Shown: positions 25,516-35,168 of the stretch, piece by piece
Layout: the number at the start of each line of letters is the position of its first letter
Numbering within the stretch: position 1 is the first letter of the stretch
NCBI GenBank assembly: GCA_023427985.1
Contig: JAEYZM010000004.1
Span: 62,001-126,000 of the forward strand
Length of the DNA stretch: 64,000 nt
Direction of reading: 5' to 3'
DNA from: Bacteroidota bacterium
Lineage (GTDB): Bacteria > Bacteroidota > Bacteroidia > Sphingobacteriales > Sphingobacteriaceae
Position numbers and translations under genes: made by a program
Notes under the pieces: model-generated
The model's database searches: none
The model's input: the letters and a program-made list of their open reading frames with translations, nothing else
Told to the model about the DNA's origin: nothing

Positions 25516-25582
25516 CCACCTCCGTACAAAACCACAATTAACAATAATCGTAGGTTACCATTAAAATTAAATGAGGAGGGGG
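25516..25582 (+). promoter_or_regulatory. Strong Shine-Dalgarno with a complementary upstream segment
   Basis: GGAGGGGG (25575-25582) precedes the ATG at 25586 with good spacing, which is unusual in Bacteroidota. CCACCTCC at 25516-25523 can pair with seven of its eight bases. Outer bases GTAAC (25501-25505) and GTTAC (25554-25558) are also complementary. The leader may therefore hide the ribosome site. Confidence 0.4.
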
Positions 25583-25585
25583 AAT

Positions 25586-26611
25586 ATGAAAGCAATTAGA
25601 ATTAGTGCCAGCATTACCAGTATACTTATCATTTTTACATTATTTGCTTTCAATCCAAATTCTATAAAAATAGAATCTAAAACTGCCTTCCCTTCGATTT
25701 TTAGTCCAGAAGATTTAAACAATACCGACGCATTTTCTTTTTCAGTAATCAGCGACAATCATGGAGCTGGTCCATACGACAATATACAAATGGCTCGTGC
25801 AGCTAAATGGATTTCAGAAAGCAAGGATGAATTCGTGATTGGTGTGGGTGACCATTTAGTTAAAAATTCGGAAAATGGCTTTTTAAGTTTTCTAATGCGC
25901 GACGAATGGTGGAAAAATAATTTTTATCCAACGATTGCCGATGCTGAAAATGATTTCTTTGGTAGAGCTCAATCGGATTGGGGAGCTGGTGGAACATTTT
26001 TAAAATTGTTGAACTTCCATAAAAAATCAAATGTGCAAGTAAGAGCAAATGGTGTTGAATATTATGCTCAAATGCATGCAAATGGAATTAACATTCACTT
26101 TATATCTTTACATTTTCCAGATCAACCATTTAATGCAAAAATTGCATTCACAGAAGATTCAAAAAAATATTTAATTCAGACATTACAGAATATCGACAAG
26201 CAAGATAACGATATCATAATTGTTTCTGCTCATTCCTTATGGGGTACTTGGATCGATGATTTAAATCCTGCTCAACAAAAATATGTGATGGATAAAGCCG
26301 ACTTATTATTATCGGGAACTACACATTATTTTGAACGTAGAGCTCCAAAAGGATACGAAAACAGAGGTGCCTTAGTTGTAAATGCAGGATCAGTTAACCA
26401 TGCGAGATTTGGCGATTTTAATGGTTTTTTGAAAATCCATGTGATGCAAAATCCATTAGCTTTAGTTGTTCAACATGTAAATACAAACAACAACAATGTA
26501 GAACTAATGAACACACCAAATTCTTACGTTAAATACATCAATGGACCTGTTTATCCATTAGAGTTTAATCAGTTAAATGTTACGAACTACGTAGCGTATT
26601 CCAACTACTAA
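25586..26611 (+). CDS. Calcineurin-like metallophosphoesterase
   Basis: 341 residues from ATG 25586; the upstream ATG at 25571 overlaps the Shine-Dalgarno sequence and is less likely. An N-terminal membrane or signal segment (KAIRISASITSILIIFTLFAF) precedes the domain. Metal-site motifs appear as SVISDNHGAG (DxH), IGVGDHLV (GD), IIVSAHSLWG (His) and SGTTHYFERR in the GHxH position. A GNHE-type motif is not obvious. The substrate is unknown. Its last 39 bases overlap the 3' end of the convergent receptor gene. Confidence 0.8.
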   Translation: MKAIRISASITSILIIFTLFAFNPNSIKIESKTAFPSIFSPEDLNNTDAFSFSVISDNHGAGPYDNIQMARAAKWISESKDEFVIGVGDHLVKNSENGFLSFLMRDEWWKNNFYPTIADAENDFFGRAQSDWGAGGTFLKLLNFHKKSNVQVRANGVEYYAQMHANGINIHFISLHFPDQPFNAKIAFTEDSKKYLIQTLQNIDKQDNDIIIVSAHSLWGTWIDDLNPAQQKYVMDKADLLLSGTTHYFERRAPKGYENRGALVVNAGSVNHARFGDFNGFLKIHVMQNPLALVVQHVNTNNNNVELMNTPNSYVKYINGPVYPLEFNQLNVTNYVAYSNY

Positions 26612-28585
26612 TCTTCTTCCCTGCATACTGGCATAACCATAAGAAGTATCGAAGGTATAATTATTCGGATTATTGATTCCAATATTTTTATCGAATGGAT
26701 CGAAACTTCTCATCAAAGGATCACCTGGTAAAAAATTAAAAATATTTTTTACGGAAGCGAAAAATTCCCAAGTTGTATTTATTTTTTTACTTGCTTGAAT
26801 CGTATGTATCGCATACCATGGAGAATATTCAGGTCGATAATCATTAGGCAATATCGGCAATCGCATAGGACTATAGAAAACATTAGAATAGTCGATACTC
26901 AAACCCAATTTGGGTATCGAATAACTCACACTCATATTTCCCGAAAAGTTAGAACTAAATAGAATTGGAATTTTCGTACTATCTGTTTTTTCAAATGCAT
27001 CTAATACCGTAAAGCCCAATTGAAAATTTAATTGATCGGTACTTTGCCAATCGAATTTTGTATTGATTCCTCTTGTCGCCGAAAAACCATCGAGATTTTT
27101 ATAAATAACTTTATTGGGATCGATGTCGTAATTAGCAATTATCCGATTAAAAAAATGGGTATAAAATATATTGAATTCAGATTTTATATAACTATTTGCT
27201 AACGTAAAAATATGATCGACAGCGAAAAAAGTATTTAAACTCGTTTCTGGATTCAAATCTTCTTCAAATTCAATTTTTCGATCGCCAGTTAATGCGGCAT
27301 GATCTTCCGTAAATACATTCACTACTCTAAAACCCCGCCCCGCCCCTAATCGGTATTGCGTCATATAATTCTTTTTCCAATACAAGGATGTTCGAGGCGA
27401 AACGATTAAGCCTTGATTGAAATCATAATCGGCACGTAAGGCCAATAACCATTTCCAATGTTCATTCAATTGGATTTCATCTTGCAGAAACATTCCGGGA
27501 ATCACATCTACTCGAATCTCTGTTTTATTGGTATCTAAATTATTTCTAGTAAGGATGGTATTATCGTCGTACACATTTGACCTCAATGAAAGTCCCGATG
27601 TAAAATCGTGTAATGAGAATTTTTTCCTAAAGATGCTTTGAAGGAATGCAGTATGTTGATACGCATTAAAATTTGTAACACCATATGTAGACTTTTGATC
27701 GTGCAACACATACGAAGCCTGTAATTCTAGTGCCTTATATTTTTTATGCTTCAAAGATGAAATCAATTCGATCCGATTGGTTTGAATCGTTTCACCGTAC
27801 ACAGAGTCACCCGATCTAAATTCAGGACGCCAACGCATTTCTCCTCCCCACCTATCTTCCGTTAAAAATCGAAAGCCTATGTTAAAATCGACCTTATCAT
27901 TATCAATTAAATATTTATTAAACAATGAAAATCTTTTTTGTATCGGAATGTCCGTAAACTCATCGGCATTCACATCCATTTTATTGTCGAAATAAAAGTT
28001 ACTCAAGCTCAATAACGCAAAAGTATTTTGCGACATTTTCCATTTAAAAGCCAATTCCGTATTGGATTCCAACTGTGTACTTAAGGATTGTTCCAAAAAT
28101 AATTTATTGGCCGATGCGGGATCTTTAGTAATGATATTGATAATTCCTGCCATTGCCTCGGAACCAAAAATAGCAGAACCCGGACCTTTAATCACTTCCA
28201 CACGATCAATCATGCTCAATGGAATTCCACTGAGTCCATACACCGTTGAAAGCGAACTCACAATAGGCATTCCATCGATTAGCACTGCAGTATAAGGCCC
28301 TTCCATCCCATTCAAATGAATATCGCCCGTATTGCAAACCGAACAGTTTACTTGCGGACGCAAACCAGTAATTTGTTGGGTGGCATCTAACAAATTCGTG
28401 CTCGCTGTCTTTTGAAAATACTCCGCTTTATAAACTTCGATAGGCAATGGACTATCCTTCTTCGACATTTTTTTCATACTTCCAGAAACTACCACCTCCG
28501 ATGAAGTATATTGTTTTTGTGCCGATGCAGTAGCATTAATAAAGTATAATGCAAAAATTATATAGACTAGATAATGCTCTTTCAT
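26573..28585 (-). CDS. TonB-dependent outer-membrane receptor
   Basis: 670 residues. A signal peptide (ending INATASAQ) is followed by a plug domain (~35-155) with LLDATQQITGLRPQVN, CSVCNTGDIHLNGMEGPYT, VLIDGMPIV and VEVIKGPGSAIFGSEAMAGI. A barrel of about 22 strands ends in RRLVVGIRYVVRNI. The CSVCNTGDIHLNG plug sequence belongs to a common Bacteroidota group related to vitamin B12 and siderophore/metal receptors. The substrate is not decided. The gene is monocistronic on the minus strand. Confidence 0.92.
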   Translation of the reverse strand: MKEHYLVYIIFALYFINATASAQKQYTSSEVVVSGSMKKMSKKDSPLPIEVYKAEYFQKTASTNLLDATQQITGLRPQVNCSVCNTGDIHLNGMEGPYTAVLIDGMPIVSSLSTVYGLSGIPLSMIDRVEVIKGPGSAIFGSEAMAGIINIITKDPASANKLFLEQSLSTQLESNTELAFKWKMSQNTFALLSLSNFYFDNKMDVNADEFTDIPIQKRFSLFNKYLIDNDKVDFNIGFRFLTEDRWGGEMRWRPEFRSGDSVYGETIQTNRIELISSLKHKKYKALELQASYVLHDQKSTYGVTNFNAYQHTAFLQSIFRKKFSLHDFTSGLSLRSNVYDDNTILTRNNLDTNKTEIRVDVIPGMFLQDEIQLNEHWKWLLALRADYDFNQGLIVSPRTSLYWKKNYMTQYRLGAGRGFRVVNVFTEDHAALTGDRKIEFEEDLNPETSLNTFFAVDHIFTLANSYIKSEFNIFYTHFFNRIIANYDIDPNKVIYKNLDGFSATRGINTKFDWQSTDQLNFQLGFTVLDAFEKTDSTKIPILFSSNFSGNMSVSYSIPKLGLSIDYSNVFYSPMRLPILPNDYRPEYSPWYAIHTIQASKKINTTWEFFASVKNIFNFLPGDPLMRSFDPFDKNIGINNPNNYTFDTSYGYASMQGRRLVVGIRYVVRNI

Positions 28586-28669
28586 AAAATTTGAGACAAA
28601 TCTATAATAATTTTTAGACTTATCTAAATTTATTTTTATACGCCCCTAATCAGTAAAAATATTTTTCCT

Positions 28670-28677
28670 TATTTTCG
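28670..28677 (+). promoter_or_regulatory. -7 box TATTTTCG four bases before the YiiX-like start codon
   Basis: Seven of eight bases match TAnnTTTG, and only four bases separate it from the ATG at 28682. A start at or next to the A of ATG would give a leaderless mRNA. Confidence 0.5.
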
Positions 28678-28681
28678 AAGC

Positions 28682-29311
28682 ATGAAATCTATTTTAAGGC
28701 TATTAACTGCAGTATTCTTATTACTTGCATCATCGGCACAAGCGCAATATCCCGAATTAAAAGAGGGCGATTTAGTGTTTCAAGATTTGGACTGCGGACC
28801 CTTATGCGATGCCATAGAAGCGGTTACGGAAGGGTATCAAAACAGAGATTTTTCACATGTTGCAATAATTATTAAACACAATAAACGTTTAATGGCATTA
28901 GAAGCTATTGGATCGAAGGTGCATGTTATAGCAATCGATTCATTAATGAGCAGATGCCCTATGAAAAACAAGTATTTAGTGATGCGACTTAACAAGGAGT
29001 ATTCACATCTGATTCCTATGATTTCAAAAAAAGCGAAATCTTACATCGGACTTAGTTACGACGATCGTTTTATTATGAATAATGACTCGATGTATTGCTC
29101 TGAATTGGTGTACGAATTATATCAAGAGCCAAAGAGCAAAGAATATTTATTCCCTTTGCAAGCGATGACTTATAAACAACCGGGTAAGAATGAATACTTT
29201 CCAGTATGGATCAACTACTATAAAAATCTACAGTCGGCCATCCCAGAAGGCTTACCAGGCATCAATCCTGGCTTAATTTCGAGATCGCCCTATTTGCATA
29301 TTGTGGAATAA
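28682..29311 (+). CDS. YiiX/YebB-like permuted papain-fold hydrolase, exported
   Basis: 209 residues with a signal peptide (1-21, ending SSAQAQ). The YiiX family belongs to the permuted NlpC/P60-like fold: the domain opens LKEGDLVFQDLDCG, has FSHVAIIIKHN with the catalytic His near 60, and YCSELVYELY with the nucleophile Cys near 139. Known members are amidases or peptidases of unclear substrate, often envelope-related. The gene is preceded by a -7 box only four bases from the ATG. Confidence 0.85.
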   Translation: MKSILRLLTAVFLLLASSAQAQYPELKEGDLVFQDLDCGPLCDAIEAVTEGYQNRDFSHVAIIIKHNKRLMALEAIGSKVHVIAIDSLMSRCPMKNKYLVMRLNKEYSHLIPMISKKAKSYIGLSYDDRFIMNNDSMYCSELVYELYQEPKSKEYLFPLQAMTYKQPGKNEYFPVWINYYKNLQSAIPEGLPGINPGLISRSPYLHIVE

Positions 29312-29380
29312 TCCAACATTTAGCGCTAAAATGTGGATATTTTCATACAAATATTCAAGCGAAAATCTTAACAAAACCTA

Positions 29381-29388
29381 TAGATTTG
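29381..29388 (+). promoter_or_regulatory. -7 box TAGATTTG of the TPR/Tol-type operon
   Basis: Exact TAnnTTTG match, 20 bases before the ATG at 29409. It probably drives the run of genes to folC. Confidence 0.55.
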
Positions 29389-29408
29389 AATCATTTAATT
29401 GAAGCATC

Positions 29409-32400
29409 ATGATTCTAAAAAAATCATTACCTATATTTCTTTTTGCTACTCTCCTATTGAGCAGTGTTTTTGCTCAACAAAATTCTGTCTACAAGGAATT
29501 TGATGTAGAGTACAGAAAGGGATTGCATTTATACGATCGACAACAATTCGCTTCGGCAATTGTGCATTTTGAAAATGCCGAACAGATCATCATACGGAAC
29601 AGTTATAAATTCATTGACGAGAATGAACGATTGATCTATATTCAATCGCAATACTATGCTGCGGTATGTGGACTAGAGTTGTATAACAACGATTCGGAAA
29701 AAAAGCTCTTAAGTTTTGTACAGAAATATCCAGAACAACCACTTGCCAAGACTGCAAGTTTTGAACTAGGGAATTTCTATTACCGACAAAAAAACTATGA
29801 AACGGCTATTGAGTGGTTTAAAAAATCAGATATCGGTTTATTAGGCCCAGCCAGTAGAAACGAATACGATTTTCGTTACGGATATGCATTGTACGAAACC
29901 GATCAGCACGAAGAAGCATCCAAATTCTTCAAGAAATTAATCAATAAAAACTCTAAGTATTCCTATCCTGCTGCCTATTACGATGGACTTATTGCGTATG
30001 AAAAGAAAGATTATGCAACAGCATTAAAACGATTTGAGTTTTTAAAGGAATCTAAAAATTACGGCGATGTTGCACCGTATTATATTTGCAAGATCTATTA
30101 CGAAAGTAAACGATACGATGAGTTGTTAAACTATTCAAAGGATCTTATCAATAACCCTCAGATTAAAAACAGCAATGAAATTTTAATTATGAGTGGTTCA
30201 GCTTCCTTCATTAAGCGCGACTGGTCGAAATGTATCGAATTCTACGAACAAGCGGAGAAGAAAACTGTCTTAAAAGATGTATCCATTTATGAATTAGGCT
30301 TTGCTTGTTTTCAAAGTCAATTGTATCAAAAAGCGATTGATCAGTTGAAAAAGATTGCCGACAAAAATATTTCCTATTCTCAACATGCCTTGTATCTTAT
30401 TGGTCAATCTTTTTTCGAACTCAAAGACAAACCATCGGCGCGCAACGCATTTGCAAAGGCAGCTAAATTGGAAACAGACCGATTCATTTCGGCTTCCTCA
30501 TTATTAAATTATGCAAAGCTTTCTTTTGAACTGAATTTTTATCAAACAGCTATTGAAAATTTACAAGATTTCATTGAGCAATATCCAAAGAATGAATCCA
30601 TAGATGAAGCGCAGTCTTTATTGGGTGATGCATTATTGTACACTAGAAATTACAAACAAGCGATAGAAATTCTAGAAGGTATAGAACCTCGTAGCTCTAA
30701 GGCCAATCAAGCGTTTCAAAAAGTATGCTATTATAGAGGCCTCGAATTATTTAACGACAATAAATACAACGAAAGTTTAACGCATTTAAACAAATCCTTG
30801 AATTTCCCTGTCGACAAAAAAATTGAATCATTATGTTATTATTGGAAGGCAGAAATATATTATCTGCAAAAAAATTATAACGATGCCCTCAAATATTTTG
30901 CGATGTACGATCAAGCAGCATTTCAAGCAGAGGATTTCAAAAGCGCTGTGAATTATCAACTCGGTTATACTTATCTAAAAAAAGAAGATTATAAGTCGGC
31001 AATCGTTTACTTTGACAAATACATCAAACTCGAAAGCAAACAAGCAAGCAGTCAGAAAACTTTAAACGATGCCATTCTAAGAATTGCGGATGGATACTTT
31101 GTTATTAAAGATTACGATAAGGCTCTTTATAATTACAATAAAATAATTACAGACAAAGCGAGTGGTAGCGATTATGCTTTGTTTCAAAAAGGAATGATTT
31201 TAGGTTTGCAGAATAAACAAAACGATAAAATCGTAACCTTAAAAAGTATTTTAAATAATTATCCAGGTTCAACGTATGCCGATGATGCTACATTTGAAAT
31301 TGGCAATGGCTATTTTGTGATGAGCAATACATCAGAAGCCCTCGCTTCCTTTATTGAACTTGTGAAGAAATATCCTAACAGTAGATATGTTCCAAAAGCG
31401 CGATTAAGTTTAGGTTTAATTTATTACAACGAGCAAGAAGATCAGAAAGCCATTAACAATTACAAGGCTATTATAACCGATTATCCAGGATCAGAAGAAT
31501 CCAAAGAAGCACTTCTCGCCATTAAAAATATTTATGTCGATGCTGGGAACTCAGAAGGATATCTCGATTATGTAAAGACACTTCCTTTTGCATCGGTAAG
31601 TGCGGGAGCACAAGATAGTATTACTTACCAAGCGGCGAATAATAGATTTTTATTGGGCGATTGGGAAAATGCGATCAATGGATTTAACAACTATTTAGAA
31701 AAATTTTCAAACGGAAGTTTTAACATTGAAGCACATGCCAATAGAGCTGAGTGTTTCATGAGAACTAAGCGTGAAAAGATGGCGCTTATTGATTATGAAT
31801 TCCTCATTAACAACGGACATCCTAAATACATTGAGCGCGCGTTATTGCATACATCACGCATCTTGTTTGCTCAAAAAGAATATTTAAAAGCATCGCACTA
31901 TTATACCCAATTGGAGCAAAGCGCCGAATTCAAAGACAATTATGGAGAGGCCATTTCAGGTGCATTGAAATCCTATGCAGCTTTAAACGACAGTGCGGGA
32001 ATTTTAAAATATGCACAAAGAGTTTTGTCATTCGAAAAATCATCGGTAGAAGATCAATACATGGCTTATTTGTATTTGGCTCGTTATTATTATTCATTGA
32101 ACGATTTAGATAAAGCCGATGAAAATTTTAAATCGGTAGCAAAGCTTACTAAGACCGAAGCAGGTGCAGAGGCTAAATATTATATTGCCGATATTCTTTT
32201 CCAAAAAGGAAAATATTTGGATGCGCAACAAGCTTGTTTTGATTTAAGCAATCAAGTACCATCGTATGAATATTGGGTAGCTAAAGGTTTCATCATCTTA
32301 GCCGACACCTATTCAAAATTAGGGAACGACTTCCAAGCAAAAAGCACATTGCAATCGATCATAGAAGAATACAGTATAGAAGACGATGGTATCATTGTAT

Positions 32401-32441
32401 TGGCACAAAAGAAATTAGATGAAATATCACAACCAAAATAA
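29409..32441 (+). CDS. Large exported tetratricopeptide-repeat protein
   Basis: 1010 residues with a signal peptide (LKKSLPIFLFATLLLSSVFAQ) followed almost entirely by TPR-type helical pairs. Examples are FEKSKNYGDVAPYYICKIYYE-like units, SYSQHALYLIGQSFFELKD, AKTASFELGNFYYRQKNYE and EAKYYIADILFQKGKY. Such solenoids bind protein partners. Related exported TPR proteins sit next to outer-membrane barrels and Tol/Exb genes in Bacteroidota. The probable role is an assembly or scaffolding factor in the periplasm, but no function is proven. It is the first gene of the operon, four bases before the barrel gene. Confidence 0.88.
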   Translation: MILKKSLPIFLFATLLLSSVFAQQNSVYKEFDVEYRKGLHLYDRQQFASAIVHFENAEQIIIRNSYKFIDENERLIYIQSQYYAAVCGLELYNNDSEKKLLSFVQKYPEQPLAKTASFELGNFYYRQKNYETAIEWFKKSDIGLLGPASRNEYDFRYGYALYETDQHEEASKFFKKLINKNSKYSYPAAYYDGLIAYEKKDYATALKRFEFLKESKNYGDVAPYYICKIYYESKRYDELLNYSKDLINNPQIKNSNEILIMSGSASFIKRDWSKCIEFYEQAEKKTVLKDVSIYELGFACFQSQLYQKAIDQLKKIADKNISYSQHALYLIGQSFFELKDKPSARNAFAKAAKLETDRFISASSLLNYAKLSFELNFYQTAIENLQDFIEQYPKNESIDEAQSLLGDALLYTRNYKQAIEILEGIEPRSSKANQAFQKVCYYRGLELFNDNKYNESLTHLNKSLNFPVDKKIESLCYYWKAEIYYLQKNYNDALKYFAMYDQAAFQAEDFKSAVNYQLGYTYLKKEDYKSAIVYFDKYIKLESKQASSQKTLNDAILRIADGYFVIKDYDKALYNYNKIITDKASGSDYALFQKGMILGLQNKQNDKIVTLKSILNNYPGSTYADDATFEIGNGYFVMSNTSEALASFIELVKKYPNSRYVPKARLSLGLIYYNEQEDQKAINNYKAIITDYPGSEESKEALLAIKNIYVDAGNSEGYLDYVKTLPFASVSAGAQDSITYQAANNRFLLGDWENAINGFNNYLEKFSNGSFNIEAHANRAECFMRTKREKMALIDYEFLINNGHPKYIERALLHTSRILFAQKEYLKASHYYTQLEQSAEFKDNYGEAISGALKSYAALNDSAGILKYAQRVLSFEKSSVEDQYMAYLYLARYYYSLNDLDKADENFKSVAKLTKTEAGAEAKYYIADILFQKGKYLDAQQACFDLSNQVPSYEYWVAKGFIILADTYSKLGNDFQAKSTLQSIIEEYSIEDDGIIVLAQKKLDEISQPK

Positions 32442-32445
32442 TAAG

Positions 32446-34065
32446 ATGAGAAACAAAATTATTATAAGCAGTTGGATGATATGCGTATTTGCATCAAATA
32501 CCTTTGCGCAAAAAAATTTATCGGAACAGGTAAATGTTGTCCGCCCGTATAAACCTATATTAGCAGAAGCAGTAAAAATAAATACGAATCCCGAAATAAA
32601 ATTTGAGCAAACTGGTAAAAATAATCCTGAGTATTATTTTTTATCGCATCGCATCGACAGTAATATAAAACTCAATCCAATTACTGCAGAGAAGATGAAA
32701 AACGAAAGTATAGCAAAGCTTTATCCATATTACATTCGTTTGGGTGGCGGAAATTATAAAACTTCGTACTTTGAAGCTTGGGCTAACAACATGCGTTCAA
32801 GAGAGTGGGTATTATCGGCTCATTATCTTCATCGCGCTTCCGCAGCATCGAGCAGCAGCAACGATCATAGAGATTTAAGCGATAATGTTTTGAATGCTTA
32901 TGCTAAAAGAATTTATGCGAAGCAAACGGTGAGTTTATCGATGATGTACGACAGAACTGTGAATCATTTTTGGGGATATTCTTACAAAGACATTAAGGTT
33001 GATGCCGATAAAATTAGACAGCGCTATCAGCTTTTTGGCTTACAGTCTGAAGTCTTGAGCAATGAAAATGAAAACACAAAATTGAAATACAATGGTCGCT
33101 TTGACTTTTATACTTTAAAAGACAATTATTCATCATCGGAAAATAGATTTGCATTCAATACATCTGCCAATTACAAAGAGTTTGAATCGAAGATTTCCTT
33201 GGATTTAGCGAAGTATGCCGATACTTTGGACCAGAGCAATAATTTATTTGCGATGGAAAATCTCATGCATTTAAAAGAAGCTGGGATTGATATCAATGTA
33301 GGATTTAACCTCTACAATCAAAGTGGAACTAACAACAGTTTCCACATCTATCCAAACGTTTCAGCATCTTATGTTTTAGAGGACTTTGATGCAAAAGTTT
33401 TTGCAGGATTAAAAGGTGGTATTCGTAAAAATTCTTTGCGAAATATGTATGTAGAAAATCCATTCATTCGCAATAACATCGATATTCAAAACACAAATGA
33501 GAAAATCAATTTGTATGCAGGCTTACGTGGGAGAATAGATGCTAAAAATTCTTATCAAGTACAAATCAACTATTTGAAAACAGATAATGAAATGTATTAT
33601 TTAGCGGATGGAAACAGCGATACCATTACACGATTTTATGCGATTTACGATGGACCAAATGCATCGGAATTTCAATTGAACGTTTACTATTCGCATCAGA
33701 GTTCAGAAAAATTAAGAATTAATGCAGGACTAGAATATAGAAATTTCAATACCGATACACTTTTGCAGGCTTTATTCAAACCGAATACCCGAGCAAGTAT
33801 TTCGGCAGAGTACAACATCGGCAATAAATTTTTAATTGAGTCGGAACTCTACTCCTATTCAAAAATGTTTGCAGCCGACCAATTTGGGATAAGAAAAGAA
33901 TTGGATGGGGGCATCGATTTGAACTTTGGAATAGACTATAGATATTCTAAAATGATTTCTGTATATTTAAACTTAAACAACGTATTGAATTATAAAAGAG
34001 AGCGCTATATGTATTATCAAGGCTTCGGCTTCCAAGCATTATTGGGAGCAAGCTTCAGATTTTAG
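32446..34065 (+). CDS. Outer-membrane beta-barrel protein of unknown function
   Basis: 539 residues from ATG 32446. The ORF extends nine codons further upstream, but that would overlap the TPR gene, and MRNKIIISSWMICVFASNTFAQ is a proper signal peptide. An N-terminal periplasmic stretch has VNVVRPYKPILAEAVKIN, a signature of this Bacteroidota group. The rest alternates like a barrel and ends in FQALLGASFRF. It sits between a TPR solenoid and an HU/SPOR protein, in a run ending with TolQ/TolR/TonB-like genes, so it may be the outer-membrane partner of that machine (inference). Confidence 0.8.
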   Translation: MRNKIIISSWMICVFASNTFAQKNLSEQVNVVRPYKPILAEAVKINTNPEIKFEQTGKNNPEYYFLSHRIDSNIKLNPITAEKMKNESIAKLYPYYIRLGGGNYKTSYFEAWANNMRSREWVLSAHYLHRASAASSSSNDHRDLSDNVLNAYAKRIYAKQTVSLSMMYDRTVNHFWGYSYKDIKVDADKIRQRYQLFGLQSEVLSNENENTKLKYNGRFDFYTLKDNYSSSENRFAFNTSANYKEFESKISLDLAKYADTLDQSNNLFAMENLMHLKEAGIDINVGFNLYNQSGTNNSFHIYPNVSASYVLEDFDAKVFAGLKGGIRKNSLRNMYVENPFIRNNIDIQNTNEKINLYAGLRGRIDAKNSYQVQINYLKTDNEMYYLADGNSDTITRFYAIYDGPNASEFQLNVYYSHQSSEKLRINAGLEYRNFNTDTLLQALFKPNTRASISAEYNIGNKFLIESELYSYSKMFAADQFGIRKELDGGIDLNFGIDYRYSKMISVYLNLNNVLNYKRERYMYYQGFGFQALLGASFRF

Positions 34066-34070
34066 TGAAC

Positions 34071-35168
34071 ATGAATCAAAAACTAATTGACTATTTACCC
34101 GATTTAATTACACATTTCGACTGTGTAATCATACCAGAGTTTGGTGGCTTCGTTACTGAGAACGCCAGCGCTAGTATACAATCGGGCAACATACAGCCTC
34201 CTAAAAAAACGATACTTTTCAATCCATTGCTCAATCATAACGATGGCCTTCTAGCAAACTACATTGCAAAAAAAGAAAACATTAGTTATGTCGATGCCTT
34301 AGCGTCGATCAAAGAAGAGGTGGACATTTGGAAAGAACAATTGGAAAATGGTTCCAATATAAAAATTCCAAAACTCGGTAGCTTTTATTTATTAAACGAT
34401 CATTTAATTTTTAAGGCAGATGCCGATGAAACCTTTTTAATTGAGTCCTTCGGTCTGTCGGGTAGCACCACTACATCGGCACAAAATATTCCTACAACAG
34501 AACCAATTATTGTAGAACGACCAAGTGTTGCTGTTCCTACAATGCCTGTCAATCCAGCAAATACAAGGCCTTCAGAAGAGCATAAAGAGAAAAAAGAAAA
34601 AGCAATTTGGTATTTGCCTATTCTCAATTTTTTCAATGCCTATACCTGGTATATTTTATTGGGTATAATCGCACTATTGTTAGTATACACGATTTATACT
34701 TTTAAAGATCAGTGGTTTCAAACCAAACCGAATATAGAACTACAAGACAGCACTTCGTACAACGATAGTTTGAATTTATTAAAGGATAGTCTCGATAGAA
34801 TTGCAGCGGAGATTGATACCGCGCAACCAAAGAAACCTATTGTATCGAAGCCAAAAGAATCAACCGATGAATTAGAACAAAGTAGTTCTGGTATCATTGA
34901 AATCATTGACACGAGTGCAAATAAAATAAGAGGCACTTACCATTGTGTGGCATCGGGAGCATTTAAAAATGAGCGCGATGCATTGGTAGAGAAACAACAA
35001 TTAGAAATGGTGGGCTTCAATGCAGAAGTCATCAAAATAAGAAATGGCATACGTTATCAAGTCATCATTGGCAGATACCAAAACTATAACGATGCCGTTA
35101 ATGAATTAAAATTTGCCAAAGCAATAGACACTAAGTTTTATTTAATAACCGTAAAAGACGTCGATTAA
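34071..35168 (+). CDS. HU-domain (CCDC81-like) and SPOR-domain membrane protein
   Basis: About 365 residues. The N-terminal HU/CCDC81-like domain pair (~1-130) has CVIIPEFGGFVTENASA and IPKLGSFYLLNDHLIF. One membrane helix (TWYILLGIIALLLVYTIYTF, ~193-212) follows, then a C-terminal SPOR domain (~290-365) with YHCVASGAFKNERDA and QVIIGRYQNYNDA. SPOR domains bind denuded peptidoglycan at the division septum. The HU-like part would lie in the cytoplasm. This combination is typical of Bacteroidota. I chose the ATG at 34071 over the GTG at 34065, which overlaps the previous stop. Confidence 0.88.
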   Translation: MNQKLIDYLPDLITHFDCVIIPEFGGFVTENASASIQSGNIQPPKKTILFNPLLNHNDGLLANYIAKKENISYVDALASIKEEVDIWKEQLENGSNIKIPKLGSFYLLNDHLIFKADADETFLIESFGLSGSTTTSAQNIPTTEPIIVERPSVAVPTMPVNPANTRPSEEHKEKKEKAIWYLPILNFFNAYTWYILLGIIALLLVYTIYTFKDQWFQTKPNIELQDSTSYNDSLNLLKDSLDRIAAEIDTAQPKKPIVSKPKESTDELEQSSSGIIEIIDTSANKIRGTYHCVASGAFKNERDALVEKQQLEMVGFNAEVIKIRNGIRYQVIIGRYQNYNDAVNELKFAKAIDTKFYLITVKDVD

